Assembly: GCA_015059865.1 (NCBI GenBank)
Contig: SUZP01000007.1
Coordinates: 1-62,327, forward strand
Length of the DNA: 62,327 nt
Reading direction: 5' to 3'
DNA from: Rikenellaceae bacterium
Lineage (GTDB): Bacteria; Bacteroidota; Bacteroidia; Bacteroidales; Rikenellaceae
Numbering within the stretch: position 1 is the first letter of the stretch; each line of letters starts with the position of its first letter. The notes beneath the pieces are model-generated. The model searched no databases, was not told the origin of the DNA, and saw only the letters and a program-made list of their open reading frames with translations. The position numbers were made by a program, and so were the translations under genes. Of this stretch, positions 8,197-19,360 are shown piece by piece.

Positions 8197-9360
8197 CTAC
8201 GCTAACACCGCTTCGGCAAGCTTTTCGAGCACAGGAATATCACTCTGCTTCATTGTCGAGCGAATAGTAACCATCTCGCCTGCAATCTCCACATTTGGCA
8301 TCTGCTCCAACATAGCCTTCATCACGCGACCTGCGCAAGGGGCCCACGAGCCATTCTCAACAATCGCAACACGACGATTGCGATAGCCCTTTGTGCTCAA
8401 TTTGTGTAGGAAGGTGTGCATCGGGGTAAATACATCGCCATCGTACGATGAAGCTGCCACGACCATCTTGCCATAGCGGAAGGCATCCTCGACAGCCTCG
8501 GCCATATCATCGCGCGTGAGGTCGGCCATGGCAACCCTCTTTGCCCCCTTCTCGCGAAGTATCTCTGCCAACTTCTGTGCTGCTTTGGCCGTTCCTCCGT
8601 GAATTGAGGCGTAGGCCACAAAGACACCTTCACTCTCCACATCATAACGGCTCCAACAGTCGTACAAACCGATGTAGTAACCGAGATTTTCGGTGAGAAC
8701 AGGTCCGTGCAGAGGGCAGATAATAGCCACATCGAGAGTTGCCAACTTCTTCAACAACGCCTGCACGGGTGCGCCATACTTGCCACAAATGTTGAAGTAG
8801 TAGCGACGAGCCTCGCAAGCCCAATCCTCCTCGTGCGACAATGCTCCGAACTTGCCGAAGCCATCGGCCGAAAAGACCACCTTGTCGAGCGAGTCGTACG
8901 ACACCATAACCTCTGGCCAGTGTACCATTGGTGCCATCATAAAGGTCAGTGTATGTGCGCCCAATGTGAGGGTGTCACCCTCCTTAACGGCAATGGTGCG
9001 ACCCACGAAGTCGGTATCCTCGAAGAATTGAGGCATCATATCTATCGCACGCGCCGAAGCGACAATCTTCATCTCTGGATACTTCTCCACAGCCTTGGCA
9101 ATAGTGCCAGCGTGGTCGGGCTCCATATGGTGCACGACAAGATAGTCGGGAGTGCGCTCGCCGAGAGCCTCGCGCAAATTCTGTAACCACTCCTCGCCCT
9201 TGCGTGCATCTACCGTATCCATAATGGCAACCTTCTCGTCGAGAATAAGGTAGGAGTTGTACGACACTCCATTAGGCACGATGTACTGGCTCTCGAAGAG
9301 GTCGATATCGGTATCATCGACGCCTATGTAACGAATTGTATCGGTAATATTTGTAATCAT
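8197..9360 (-). CDS. Flavodiiron protein (A-type flavoprotein, FprA family)
   Basis: A cytoplasmic reductase of O2 (to water) and/or NO (to N2O) that protects anaerobes. The 387-aa protein has an N-terminal metallo-beta-lactamase-like domain with diiron ligands visible in HHMEPDHAG, in MVHWPEVMVSYD and in PLHGPVL. From about residue 260 there is a flavodoxin-like FMN domain (VAYASIHGGTAKAAQKLAEIL). There is no fused rubredoxin or flavin reductase, so electrons must come from separate carriers. It stands beside rubrerythrin, another oxygen-defence protein, with its own promoter between them. The start at 9360 lies about 20 nt after the predicted transcription start. O2 versus NO preference cannot be read. 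Confidence 0.92.
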   Translation of the reverse strand: MITNITDTIRYIGVDDTDIDLFESQYIVPNGVSYNSYLILDEKVAIMDTVDARKGEEWLQNLREALGERTPDYLVVHHMEPDHAGTIAKAVEKYPEMKIVASARAIDMMPQFFEDTDFVGRTIAVKEGDTLTLGAHTLTFMMAPMVHWPEVMVSYDSLDKVVFSADGFGKFGALSHEEDWACEARRYYFNICGKYGAPVQALLKKLATLDVAIICPLHGPVLTENLGYYIGLYDCWSRYDVESEGVFVAYASIHGGTAKAAQKLAEILREKGAKRVAMADLTRDDMAEAVEDAFRYGKMVVAASSYDGDVFTPMHTFLHKLSTKGYRNRRVAIVENGSWAPCAGRVMKAMLEQMPNVEIAGEMVTIRSTMKQSDIPVLEKLAEAVLA

Positions 9361-9386
9361 ACTAATAGGGTTTTAAATTTGTTCGG

Positions 9387-9416
9387 CAAAGTTACAACCA
9401 TTTTTCCGATATACAA
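9387..9416 (-). promoter_or_regulatory. Promoter of the flavodiiron gene
   Basis: Read on the reverse strand: TTG (9416-9414), 19 nt, TAACTTTG (9394-9387), matching the Bacteroidetes TTTG/TAnnTTTG pattern. The expected start of transcription is about 20 nt before the ATG. Confidence 0.6.
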
Positions 9417-9460
9417 CGCTTTCTATCTCTCAAAAATTATATTGTTACACTACAAAAAAT

Positions 9461-9489
9461 GGGCGATGACTATTTTGTACATCGCCCAT
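9461..9489 (-). terminator. Rubrerythrin terminator
   Basis: Perfect 9-bp stem TGGGCGATG/CATCGCCCA with an 11-nt loop, followed on the reverse strand by TTTTTTG. It lies 22 nt after the rubrerythrin stop codon. Confidence 0.8.
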
Positions 9490-9510
9490 CTACCCCTTTG
9501 CAAATAACTA

Positions 9511-10047
9511 TTAATAGTTCTCTGCCTTAATTTCGAAGTATGCCTGTGGGTGTGCACATACAGGGCAAACCTCAGGTGCCTGCTTGCCTACTACGATGTG
9601 ACCGCAGTTCGAGCACTGCCAAATCATATCGCCCTCACGCGAGAATACCAAGCCACCCTCGACATTCTCCAAGAGCTTCAAGTAACGCTCCTCGTGCTCC
9701 TTCTCAATCTTTGCTACACTCTCGAAGAGGTTTGCGATGTGGTCGAAGCCCTCCTCGCGAGCCTCCTTAGCGAAGGTTGCATACATATCGGTCCACTCGT
9801 AGTTCTCGCCCTCGGCTGCGTGCTTCAAGTTCTCGGCTGTATCGCCGATGCCACCGAGCAACTTAAACCAAATCTTAGCGTGCTCCTTCTCGTTGTTTGC
9901 TGTCTCCTCAAACAACTTTGCAATCTGTACATAACCCTCCTTCTTTGCCTTCGATGCGAAGTAGGTGTACTTGTTGCGAGCCTGCGACTCTCCTGCAAAT
10001 GCTGTCCACAAATTCTGCTCTGTCTTTGAGCCCTTCAAATTCTTCAT
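9511..10047 (-). CDS. rbr: Rubrerythrin
   Basis: A peroxide-scavenging non-heme iron protein of the cytoplasm. The 178-aa protein has an N-terminal four-helix ferritin-like domain with two ExxH-type iron-binding helices ([11 protein letters not shown] and [12 protein letters not shown]). A C-terminal rubredoxin domain carries two Cys pairs (CSNCG and CPVC) for a mononuclear iron centre. Length and order are those of classical rubrerythrin. It is a monocistronic gene with its own terminator. A 15-bp perfect palindrome overlaps its -33 promoter element, suggesting a repressor site. Its neighbour, the flavodiiron protein, has a related protective role. Confidence 0.94.
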   Translation of the reverse strand: MKNLKGSKTEQNLWTAFAGESQARNKYTYFASKAKKEGYVQIAKLFEETANNEKEHAKIWFKLLGGIGDTAENLKHAAEGENYEWTDMYATFAKEAREEGFDHIANLFESVAKIEKEHEERYLKLLENVEGGLVFSREGDMIWQCSNCGHIVVGKQAPEVCPVCAHPQAYFEIKAENY

Positions 10048-10092
10048 AGTCTGTGTTGTATTAAAAATGTTAGTTTTTTCTGTTTGCTACTG

Positions 10093-10134
10093 CGAAGATA
10101 GAATAAATTTTCATTTCCTGCAAATACTATTTGC
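10093..10134 (-). promoter_or_regulatory. rbr promoter with overlapping palindromic operator
   Basis: Reverse strand: TTTG (10124-10121), 20 nt, TATCTTCG (10100-10093). The 15-bp perfect palindrome GCAAATACTATTTGC (10120-10134) covers the -33 element, which would let a dimeric regulator block sigma binding. The regulator is unknown. Confidence 0.5.
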
Positions 10135-10161
10135 TTATGTAGGCATAAATTTCGCTTATAG

Positions 10162-10192
10162 TTGGAGAAATAAATATTTATAACTACCTTTA
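10162..10192 (+). promoter_or_regulatory. Putative ndk promoter
   Basis: TTG (10162-10164), 20 nt, TACCTTTA (10185-10192), seven of eight positions compatible with TAnnTTTG. The leader would be about 25 nt. Confidence 0.45.
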
Positions 10193-10225
10193 TATCGATA
10201 AATAGAACACCAAAAAATTAAAGCT

Positions 10226-10645
10226 ATGAATAACAGAACATTCACAATGATTAAGCCCGAAGCGGTGCGCGCAGGCGTTGCAGCCGATATTTTGAAGATG
10301 ATTACCGATAACGGTTTCCGCATCGTGGCACTGCGTATGCACCACCTCTCGCGCAATGATGCTATGCGCTTCTATGCCGTGCATAAGGGAAAGCCTTTCT
10401 ATGAGCCACTTGTTGAGTATATGTCGTCAGGCCCTATTATTGCAGCCATTCTCGAAGCTGATAACGCCGTGGCAGCATACCGTTGCCTTGTGGGAGCAAC
10501 CAACCCTCAGGAGGCTGCCGAGGGCACTATTCGTGCGAAGTTTGGCACAAGCAACCGCGAGAATGCTGTGCACGCCTCGGACTCCGACGAGAATGCTCGC
10601 ATCGAGTGGGAGCAGCACTTCTGCGAGGGCGATATAATGTTGTAA
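10226..10645 (+). CDS. ndk: Nucleoside diphosphate kinase
   Basis: Transfers the gamma-phosphate of ATP to nucleoside diphosphates, balancing NTP and dNTP pools. At 139 aa it has the usual compact length. It begins with [13 protein letters not shown], the family's first strand and helix. The phospho-accepting His is H116 in [12 protein letters not shown], the standard NxxHxSD signature, and GTIRAKFG lies before it. It is transcribed divergently from rubrerythrin and followed by a small hairpin and then the duplicated structured element, with no cotranscribed gene. Confidence 0.95.
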   Translation: MNNRTFTMIKPEAVRAGVAADILKMITDNGFRIVALRMHHLSRNDAMRFYAVHKGKPFYEPLVEYMSSGPIIAAILEADNAVAAYRCLVGATNPQEAAEGTIRAKFGTSNRENAVHASDSDENARIEWEQHFCEGDIML

Positions 10646-10757
10646 GCGCGTGACAATATGTTCAAAAGGGCGGGAGAATAGCAATTTTGGACTTTTCGCA
10701 CAATTTTTTACCCGAACACACCGTTCTTGGTATGAAGATTGCACAACAATCTATCAG

Positions 10758-10782
10758 CTGCGGTGATAACTGCACACCGCAG
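10758..10782 (+). terminator. Probable ndk terminator
   Basis: Perfect 8-bp stem CTGCGGTG/CACCGCAG with a 9-nt loop, about 110 nt after ndk. The downstream T content is modest (GGTTTCTTCATTTATTT). Confidence 0.5.
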
Positions 10783-10816
10783 TGAGGTTTCTTCATTTAT
10801 TTAAGTTTGGGTTAGT

Positions 10817-11091
10817 AGAAGGGCTCGCAATGAGTCCTGAGGTAGGCGACAATCGAGAGATTCTCGCCTATTTTTTGTTTATGTTGCGAGCCCTTCTCCT
10901 TTCAGCTTGTTGCGCCTCGGCAGACTTGTCTTCGCAAGGCGGTATTGCTATCGCAATTATTTGTCTTTGTCAAACGATTGTCTTTGAAAATAGATTTTCA
11001 GACATCGTTTGCCAAACCCAACAATCTTTGATTGTACCGCCTTTTGCTTGGTCTGCTCTCGGCTTCTGCCGCCGTTAGTAGTGAATATAGG
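10817..11091. repeat. Structured tandem repeat, copy 1
   Basis: About 275 bp. The 5' part has an outer 14-bp perfect stem (10817-10830 with 10884-10897) enclosing a hairpin TAGGCGA/TCGCCTA (10843-10849, 10864-10870) and a T6 run. The 3' part (about 10911-11075) folds into one long imperfect hairpin, pairing GGCGGTA with TACCGCC and CAAACGAT with ATCGTTTG. Copy 2 follows about 280 bp later. The 3' parts differ at only two positions. The strand of any transcript is not known, though the T6 run points to the forward strand. Confidence 0.75.
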
Positions 11092-11108
11092 TATTATATT
11101 TTGTTTAT

Positions 11109-11371
11109 ACTCGTAATGAGTTTCGGAGCAGGCGACAATCGAGAGATTCTCGCCTGTTTTTATTTGCGAGTTTCACTCCTTTCAGCTTGTTGCGTCTCGG
11201 CAGACTTGTCTTCGCAAGGCGGTATTGCTATCGCAATTATTTGTCTTTGTCAAACGATTGTCTTTGAAAATAGATTTTCAGACATCGTTCGCCAAACCCA
11301 ACAATCTTTGATTGTACCGCCTTTTGCTTGGTCTGCTCTCGGCTTCTGCCGCCGTTAGTAGTGAATATAGG
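11109..11371. repeat. Structured tandem repeat, copy 2
   Basis: Second copy of the element. Its outer stem is shorter, ACTCGTAA (11109-11116) with TTGCGAGT (11164-11171). Its inner hairpin is CAGGCGA/TCGCCTG (11129-11135, 11150-11156). Relative to copy 1, the G-C pair closing the outer 8-bp stem has become A-T and the T-A pair closing the inner hairpin has become C-G, so pairing is kept. The 3' large hairpin is almost unchanged (differences at 11195 and 11290). Confidence 0.75.
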
Positions 11372-11506
11372 AATTTTTCGATTAATATATCACAGCAGTA
11401 CACTAAAATTCAGAACTTTTAAATCTCAGTTATTAACTCATAATTTTATATGAATTTTCGAAACAATTATTCGCACAATGAGAATTATAAAAAAATCTCA
11501 TTTTTA

Positions 11507-11537
11507 TTTGCAGATTCAAAAAGTAGTAGTATATTTG
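11507..11537 (+). promoter_or_regulatory. Consensus Bacteroidetes promoter of the PadR-like operon
   Basis: TTTG (11507-11510), exactly 19 nt, TATATTTG (11530-11537). It is one of the best matches to the TTTG/TAnnTTTG pattern in the window. Transcription should start near 11545, giving a leader of about 33 nt. Confidence 0.75.
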
Positions 11538-11577
11538 CACTATACAAGTTGTTTAATACATAAAGAATACTACAAGT

Positions 11578-11940
11578 ATGGAGAACGATGTAATGATAAC
11601 TGAACTGCTAAATGCGTGGGAAGAGACCTACAAAAAGGGGCAACTAACCTTCTGGGTATTTCTATCTCTAAAAGAGAGCAATAAATGCGTAGAAGAGATA
11701 AAAGAGTTTGTTGAGAAGATGTCGGAGGGTTCGATGTCTTGCGAAGAGCAAAGCCTGTATAGAAATTTGCGAAAGTTCCTTAACCTAGGAATAGTCGCAT
11801 ACGATAGTAAGCGTGTCAGCAAGGGCCCTGATAGAAAATACTACTATCTGACAGAGCTTGGTAAGGAGTTGTTTCAGCACTTCGTTGAACGAAACATCAA
11901 GATATTTACAAAAGAATCCATTATAAACCTTTTAAATTAG
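11578..11940 (+). CDS. PadR-like winged-helix transcriptional regulator
   Basis: 120 aa, resembling PadR-type regulators: a helix with LTFWVFLSLKESNKCVEEIKEFV, then SLYRNLRKFLNLGIVAYDSK as the probable recognition helix, and a beta wing with KGPDRKYYYLTELGKEL. PadR regulators act as dimers, and small ones often control a neighbouring membrane protein. A 137-aa four-helix membrane protein starts 6 nt downstream, which fits that arrangement. The family call rests on pattern only. The effector and targets are unknown. The consensus promoter just upstream is the likely autoregulated target. Confidence 0.7.
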   Translation: MENDVMITELLNAWEETYKKGQLTFWVFLSLKESNKCVEEIKEFVEKMSEGSMSCEEQSLYRNLRKFLNLGIVAYDSKRVSKGPDRKYYYLTELGKELFQHFVERNIKIFTKESIINLLN

Positions 11941-11946
11941 TAAGTT

Positions 11947-12360
11947 ATGAAAGCATTGACAATCAGATTGGGACAGTTTGCAATTTGCGCATTAGTTTTG
12001 ACCGTGTTATTCCGATATGCTCTAAACTTATGCATCGAGGCGAACAGTGTTATTGGAACAACTACCTGCTCCATTGTGTATGGAGGTTTAATGTTTCTTA
12101 TCGGTTGGTATTTCGGAACGAAGGATGCCAAGGAGAATGAGGTGCACGACATCGGTTTCAGATACCATTTAGTGACCTATATTTTATGTATTGGTATTGG
12201 ATACGGCGTTCATTATTTGGGATGGAATGCTGAGAGCCTGCGAGCAATGACCATTACCGCAATCTCATGGGGAATAGGTCTTCTCGTTCATTTTATCTTC
12301 TATCTTATTGAACAACGCAAGACAATAAAAGGATACGCCAAGGACGAGATTTTCCAATAA
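11947..12360 (+). CDS. Hypothetical four-helix inner-membrane protein
   Basis: 137 aa, no recognised family. Four hydrophobic segments lie at about residues 7-27, 36-53, 71-90 and 98-118, joined by short charged loops, and a cytoplasmic-type basic tail (EQRKTIKGYAKDE) ends the protein. It begins 6 nt after the PadR-like gene, so it is almost certainly cotranscribed and probably controlled by it. Size and layout are compatible with a small membrane sensor, a stress protein or a transporter subunit. No motif selects among these. Confidence 0.65.
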   Translation: MKALTIRLGQFAICALVLTVLFRYALNLCIEANSVIGTTTCSIVYGGLMFLIGWYFGTKDAKENEVHDIGFRYHLVTYILCIGIGYGVHYLGWNAESLRAMTITAISWGIGLLVHFIFYLIEQRKTIKGYAKDEIFQ

Positions 12361-12370
12361 ATGACAACGA

Positions 12371-12396
12371 CGACTGCTCAATACACCGAGTAGTCG
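12371..12396 (+). terminator. Possible terminator of the PadR-like operon
   Basis: 9-bp stem CGACTGCTC/GAGTAGTCG with one G-U pair and an 8-nt loop, 10 nt after the membrane-protein gene. No T-run follows. Confidence 0.35.
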
Positions 12397-12440
12397 CCAT
12401 TGATGTGTGTATGTAGGTAATGATGCCAAAAATACAAAAA

Positions 12441-12478
12441 AGAGCCTGCCTAACTTTTTGACTTGTTAGACAGGCTCT
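12441..12478 (-). terminator. tRNA-Cys terminator, conserved-loop family
   Basis: Stem AGAGCCTG-CTAAC/GTTAG-CAGGCTCT with one internal mismatch, read on the reverse strand into TTTTTTGTATTTTT. It lies 6 nt beyond the 3' end of the tRNA. Confidence 0.75.
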
Positions 12479-12483
12479 CGGTG

Positions 12484-12554
12484 AGGTCTGAAGCGGATTC
12501 GAACCGCTGTACGAGGTTTTGCAGACCTCTGCCTAGCCACTCGGCCATCAGACC
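12484..12554 (-). tRNA. tRNA-Cys (anticodon GCA)
   Basis: 71 nt on the reverse strand. The acceptor stem is GGTCTGA/TCAGACC. The anticodon stem is GAGGT/ACCTC with loop CTGCAAA (anticodon GCA). The T-arm is AGCGG TTCGAAT CCGCT. The discriminator base is U, the known identity element for cysteine. CCA is not encoded. Confidence 0.95.
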
Positions 12555-12619
12555 ATTTCAAAAGCACAAATGTAAATCTCAAAAGAAAAATGCTTGCTAC
12601 CTTTGATGCTTTCGAGGTG

Positions 12620-12650
12620 CAAATATACGAACTTTTATATATTCTGCAAA
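12620..12650 (-). promoter_or_regulatory. tRNA-Cys promoter
   Basis: Reverse strand: TTTG (12650-12647), exactly 19 nt, TATATTTG (12627-12620). The precursor would start about 58 nt before the mature tRNA. Confidence 0.7.
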
Positions 12651-12947
12651 ATTTCAGGCAGTTTTTCTGCAAAATAAATTCTAAATAGACGATATTCTAA
12701 ACCACCAAATACAACTTATTCACCTCTGCTAACACTCAAATTTTTCGCCAAAATAACACAAATCTCCTCTAACGAATAATCTCCAACGAGCCAACACTAC
12801 CACAAAAGTAGCAATAATTATTCACAATTCGTATAAATACAGATGCAAAATTGGACTTGATTATATGTTATTTTTTTAACAATACAGGCTACTTGTGCTG
12901 TTAAAAAACTAACACTTTTTTTTCTTGGTTTGTTCCATTGAGTTTTG

Positions 12948-12955
12948 TATTTTTG
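12948..12955 (+). promoter_or_regulatory. Putative -7 element of the PFOR gene
   Basis: TATTTTTG fits TAnnTTTG, with a weak CTTG about 20 nt upstream. A second, poorer candidate TACCTTTT lies at 12998-13005. The first gives a leader of about 110 nt. Confidence 0.4.
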
Positions 12956-13074
12956 TATGCTGAAAGTAGGGCTTTTTTAATATATTTCATCTATAACTAC
13001 CTTTTTGCGAGGTATTTGCAAGCAGAGATTTAGTCCAAATAATAAATATAAATAGTAAAAAAACTAAATAAGTT

Positions 13075-16605
<3,531 letters not shown>

Positions 16606-16608
16606 AAA

Positions 16609-16735
16609 ATCGTTCTGATTGGCTCTTTTTGCACAAGCCGTCGGTCGCCAAATTCCTCACATAGGCTTACTATGCTGCGGATTTGTCGCCTAGTCTTGCA
16701 CAAAAACAACCTAATCATCTCCGATTTTTGAATAA
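16609..16735. repeat. Dispersed intergenic repeat, diverged copy C (after PFOR)
   Basis: Starts 4 nt after the PFOR stop codon. Spaced blocks AAAA--GTTCTGATTGG, GCAC, GTCG, AAAT-CTCAC and TATG occur in the same order and spacing as in the copy before rnz (44173-44245). A further block GCACAAAA...CCT-AATCA-CTCC-ATTTT (about 16697-16728) recurs at 44350-44381. Confidence 0.5.
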
Positions 16736-16743
16736 GTGAAAAA

Positions 16744-16764
16744 GGGTGATACTCGGTATCGCCC
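16744..16764 (+). terminator. PFOR terminator
   Basis: 9-bp stem GGGTGATAC/GTATCGCCC with one wobble and a 3-nt loop, flanked by AAAAA and TTTT, so it can act in both directions. Confidence 0.75.
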
Positions 16765-16915
16765 TTTTGCTTTGCTGTTACATACGCCAAGTATGCGCCC
16801 ATCTCATTTTTATTGACGGCGTTGCAACTGCACCCTTAAAATTCAATTTTTGCTTTTTTGTATCGAAGAAGGTTTAAGCCTTGAAATCCCTCTTGTTATA
16901 CAACTTCTAACAAAA

Positions 16916-16950
16916 AGAGAGTGCCTAAAAAAACTTTTTAGACACTCTCT
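16916..16950 (-). terminator. uvrB terminator, conserved-loop family
   Basis: Stem AGAGAGTG-CTAAAA with TTTTTAG-CACTCTCT and a 4-nt loop, 24 nt after the uvrB stop, flanked by AAAA and TTTT. Confidence 0.8.
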
Positions 16951-16973
16951 TTTGCTAATATATTGCTAATATA

Positions 16974-19016
16974 TCATTGTTTGTTTTGAGAGTGTTCGAG
17001 TTTTATCTCTTGAAGCGCATACATCTTATCGCGATAGCGTGCAGCGGCGAGGAAGTCCAACGATTTTGCAGCTCTCTCCATATCGTTGCGAGCCTGCTCT
17101 ATCAAAGCATCTATATTTGTGCTCAAATCATACTGTACACTCGTATCGGCAACCATATTGACGCTTGGCGTAGCGGTGTCGTACATTACATTCGTATTTA
17201 CCCCCTTATCGCCCTCAATATTGAGTAGTGGGCTCGGTTGTGCCGAGTTGCGCTTTGCTTGGCGTGGCATAATGCCATTTTCGATATTGTAGCGTATCTG
17301 TCGCTCGCGACGACGGTTGCTATCCTCCACCGTACGACGCATAGCCTCGGTGCAGGTAGTGCCATACAACACTACACGACCACGAGCGTGACGCGCTGCA
17401 CGACCTGCCACCTGTGTCATTGCGGTATAGTTTCGTAGATATCCATTCTTGTCGGCATCGAAGATAGAGACTTGCGACACCTCTGGCAGGTCGATACCCT
17501 CGCGCAGGAGGTTCACTCCGCACAAGACATCGAACAGGTCGGCGTGCATATCCTCGATAATCTGCACACGCTCCAAGGTGTCGAGGTCGGAGTGGATATA
17601 GCGGCTACGCACGCCCATCTTTTCAAGGTATGCCGACACCTCCTCGCACATTCGCTTCGAGATGGTCGTTACAATCATCTTCTCGCCACGACTCACACAA
17701 TCCTCAATATCCTCCATCAAGCGGTCTATCTGGTGCGTCGAGTCGCAGACCTTCAATGCTGGGTCTATAATTCCCGTAGGGCGTATAAACTGCTCGACGA
17801 CACTATCCTCGCTACGAGCCAATTCGTACGACGCAGGTGTGGCACTCACATATATTGTCTGTCCTTGCAACGCCTCGAACTCCTCAAATCGTAGTGGGCG
17901 GTTATCGCGAGCAGCTGGCAGGCGAAAGCCATACTCCACAAGATTCTCCTTGCGCGAACGGTCGCCGCCAAACATACCGCGCACCTGCGGAACGGAGACA
18001 TGGCTCTCGTCTATAATGAAGAGTGCGTCTTCCGGGAAATAGTCCAACAAGCAGAAAGGTCGCATACCCGGGGAGCGACCATCGAAGTAGCGCGAGTAGT
18101 TCTCGATACCTGAGCAGTAGCCGAGCTCTTTAATCATTTCGAGGTCGTAGTTTACGCGCTGCTCAATACGCTTAGCCTCTACTTCGCGACCTTCGCGCTC
18201 GAAGAAGTCAATCTGCTTTTCGAGGTCGGCCTCAATATTCAGTACAGCCTGCTCGATGCGCGCCTTGCTCGGTACAAAGAGGTTGGCAGGATAGAGATTA
18301 ACCTGCTCCAACGAGTCGATGCGCTGCCCTGTATTAGCATCTATGAGGGTAATATCCTCTATCTCGTTGTCGAAGAATGTGATACGATAACAGTGGTTAC
18401 CTATCGAGGAGCGTACCGTTATGGTGTCGCCCTTAACGCGAAATGTCGAAGGCTCCAAGTCGCCCTCAACGCGAGTATATAAAATCTCGACAAGACGATA
18501 CATCAGGTGCTTCATCGCCATAACACCGCCCACCTTTAATTGTATCGTAGTGCTATGGAAGTCGGCAGGATTTCCGATACCATAGATGCACGATACGCTC
18601 GCCACGACAATCACATCGCGTCTGCCCGACAGAAGCGAATAGGTAGCCGATAGACGCATACGGTCAATCTCGGCGTTTATGGCGAGGTCTTTTTCGATAT
18701 ATGTATCGGTTGAGGGGATATAGGCCTCAGGCTGGTAGTAGTCGTAGTACGATACGAAATACTCAACAGCATTTTCGGGGAAGAAGCTCTTAAATTCGCT
18801 ATATAGCTGAGCTGCAAGAGTTTTGTTATGACTTAAAACAAGCACAGGGCGGTTTAGCTGTGCTATGACATTCGCCATTGTAAAGGTCTTACCTGAGCCC
18901 GTAACACCGTGTAGTGTTGCTGCAGGTATACCAGCTCTCATATCTGCGACCAATCTCTCAATAGCCGCAGGCTGGTCGCCCATAGGGGCATAATCCGATA
19001 CAAGTTTGAAGTCCAT
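16974..19016 (-). CDS. uvrB: Excinuclease ABC subunit B
   Basis: Damage-verification helicase of nucleotide excision repair, loaded by UvrA and then binding UvrC. The 680-aa protein shows Walker A GVTGSGKT at residues 37-44, the beta-hairpin YYDYYQPEAYIPSTD that inserts between DNA strands, the helicase box FIIDESHVS, later helicase motifs (LREGIDLPEVS, QVAGRAARH), and a C-terminal UVR-like helical segment (DMERAAKSLDFLAAARYRDKMYALQ) that contacts UvrC. Length is normal. A TACATTTG -7-like element (19029-19022) ends only 6 nt before the ATG, so the mRNA could have almost no leader. The gene is monocistronic. Confidence 0.97.
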   Translation of the reverse strand: MDFKLVSDYAPMGDQPAAIERLVADMRAGIPAATLHGVTGSGKTFTMANVIAQLNRPVLVLSHNKTLAAQLYSEFKSFFPENAVEYFVSYYDYYQPEAYIPSTDTYIEKDLAINAEIDRMRLSATYSLLSGRRDVIVVASVSCIYGIGNPADFHSTTIQLKVGGVMAMKHLMYRLVEILYTRVEGDLEPSTFRVKGDTITVRSSIGNHCYRITFFDNEIEDITLIDANTGQRIDSLEQVNLYPANLFVPSKARIEQAVLNIEADLEKQIDFFEREGREVEAKRIEQRVNYDLEMIKELGYCSGIENYSRYFDGRSPGMRPFCLLDYFPEDALFIIDESHVSVPQVRGMFGGDRSRKENLVEYGFRLPAARDNRPLRFEEFEALQGQTIYVSATPASYELARSEDSVVEQFIRPTGIIDPALKVCDSTHQIDRLMEDIEDCVSRGEKMIVTTISKRMCEEVSAYLEKMGVRSRYIHSDLDTLERVQIIEDMHADLFDVLCGVNLLREGIDLPEVSQVSIFDADKNGYLRNYTAMTQVAGRAARHARGRVVLYGTTCTEAMRRTVEDSNRRRERQIRYNIENGIMPRQAKRNSAQPSPLLNIEGDKGVNTNVMYDTATPSVNMVADTSVQYDLSTNIDALIEQARNDMERAAKSLDFLAAARYRDKMYALQEIKLEHSQNKQ

Positions 19017-19360
19017 AAACGCAAATGTAGATAAAATTTTTATAGTTATAAGTCGGTTGTGATAAAACTCTACGGCAACCGCTTAACTAAAAATAGGAAG
19101 CATAGGTATTTGTTTACCACTGAGGAGGTACGACTAAGCACACCTACGCCAAAATAGCAAGAGCATTTATTGTGCCCATTGTTTGTTCGCAGTAATAATT
19201 ACTCTTTTTACTCAGTAATAACAATAGACTAAATGCCATCTACAAGAACTATGTATCCTGCAATCCTAGCACAAAAATAGAAATTATTTTCGATTATTGC
19301 GGTATTGTGGGCAAAAAATTGCTAAATTTGCGTTAGCGTTGAAACTCTTAATTTTGCATT
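19017..19360. other. 344-bp divergent intergenic region, uvrB/glf
   Basis: It holds the uvrB -7-like element at the left and a glf -7 element TAAATTTG (19323-19330) at the right. The 220 bases between contain no gene, hairpin or repeat that I can support. Confidence 0.6.
19323..19330 (+). promoter_or_regulatory. Putative -7 element of glf
   Basis: TAAATTTG matches TAnnTTTG. The -33 partner is poorly matched (TTG at 19297-19299 with 23 nt spacing). Transcription would start about 25 nt before the TTG start codon. Confidence 0.4.

Larger units (their letters stand above)
10646..11577. other. 932-bp non-coding stretch holding a duplicated structured element
   Basis: No convincing gene. It contains an ndk-proximal hairpin (10758-10782), two copies of a structured repeat (10817-11091 and 11109-11371), then about 135 AT-rich bases and the promoter of the PadR-like operon. 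The open frames of 98 and 108 codons here are by-products of the repeat and are discussed under rejected items. Confidence 0.8.
12555..13074. other. 520-bp intergenic region, divergent promoters
   Basis: No gene seen. The left end holds the tRNA-Cys promoter and the right end the PFOR promoter and leader. The middle (about 12660-12900) is AT-rich with no motif I recognise. Confidence 0.7.
16606..16973. other. 368-bp convergent intergenic region
   Basis: Between PFOR (+) and uvrB (-). It holds a diverged copy of the dispersed repeat (16609-16735), a PFOR terminator (16744-16764), about 150 bases with no visible feature, and the uvrB terminator (16916-16950). Confidence 0.7.

Noticed and set aside
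10911..11075. 6S RNA or retron msr/msd as the identity of the long hairpin
   Set aside because: No reverse transcriptase or effector gene is nearby, and the central bubble typical of 6S RNA is not evident by eye. A covariance search would be needed to decide.
10782..11358. Two overlapping frames of 98 and 108 codons with nearly the same C-terminal 60 residues
   Set aside because: They follow from the duplicated DNA element. The shared part lies in a long hairpin and has no protein-like features. The two copies are in different frames because the period is about 280 bp, and the better-supported signal is paired base changes in stems.
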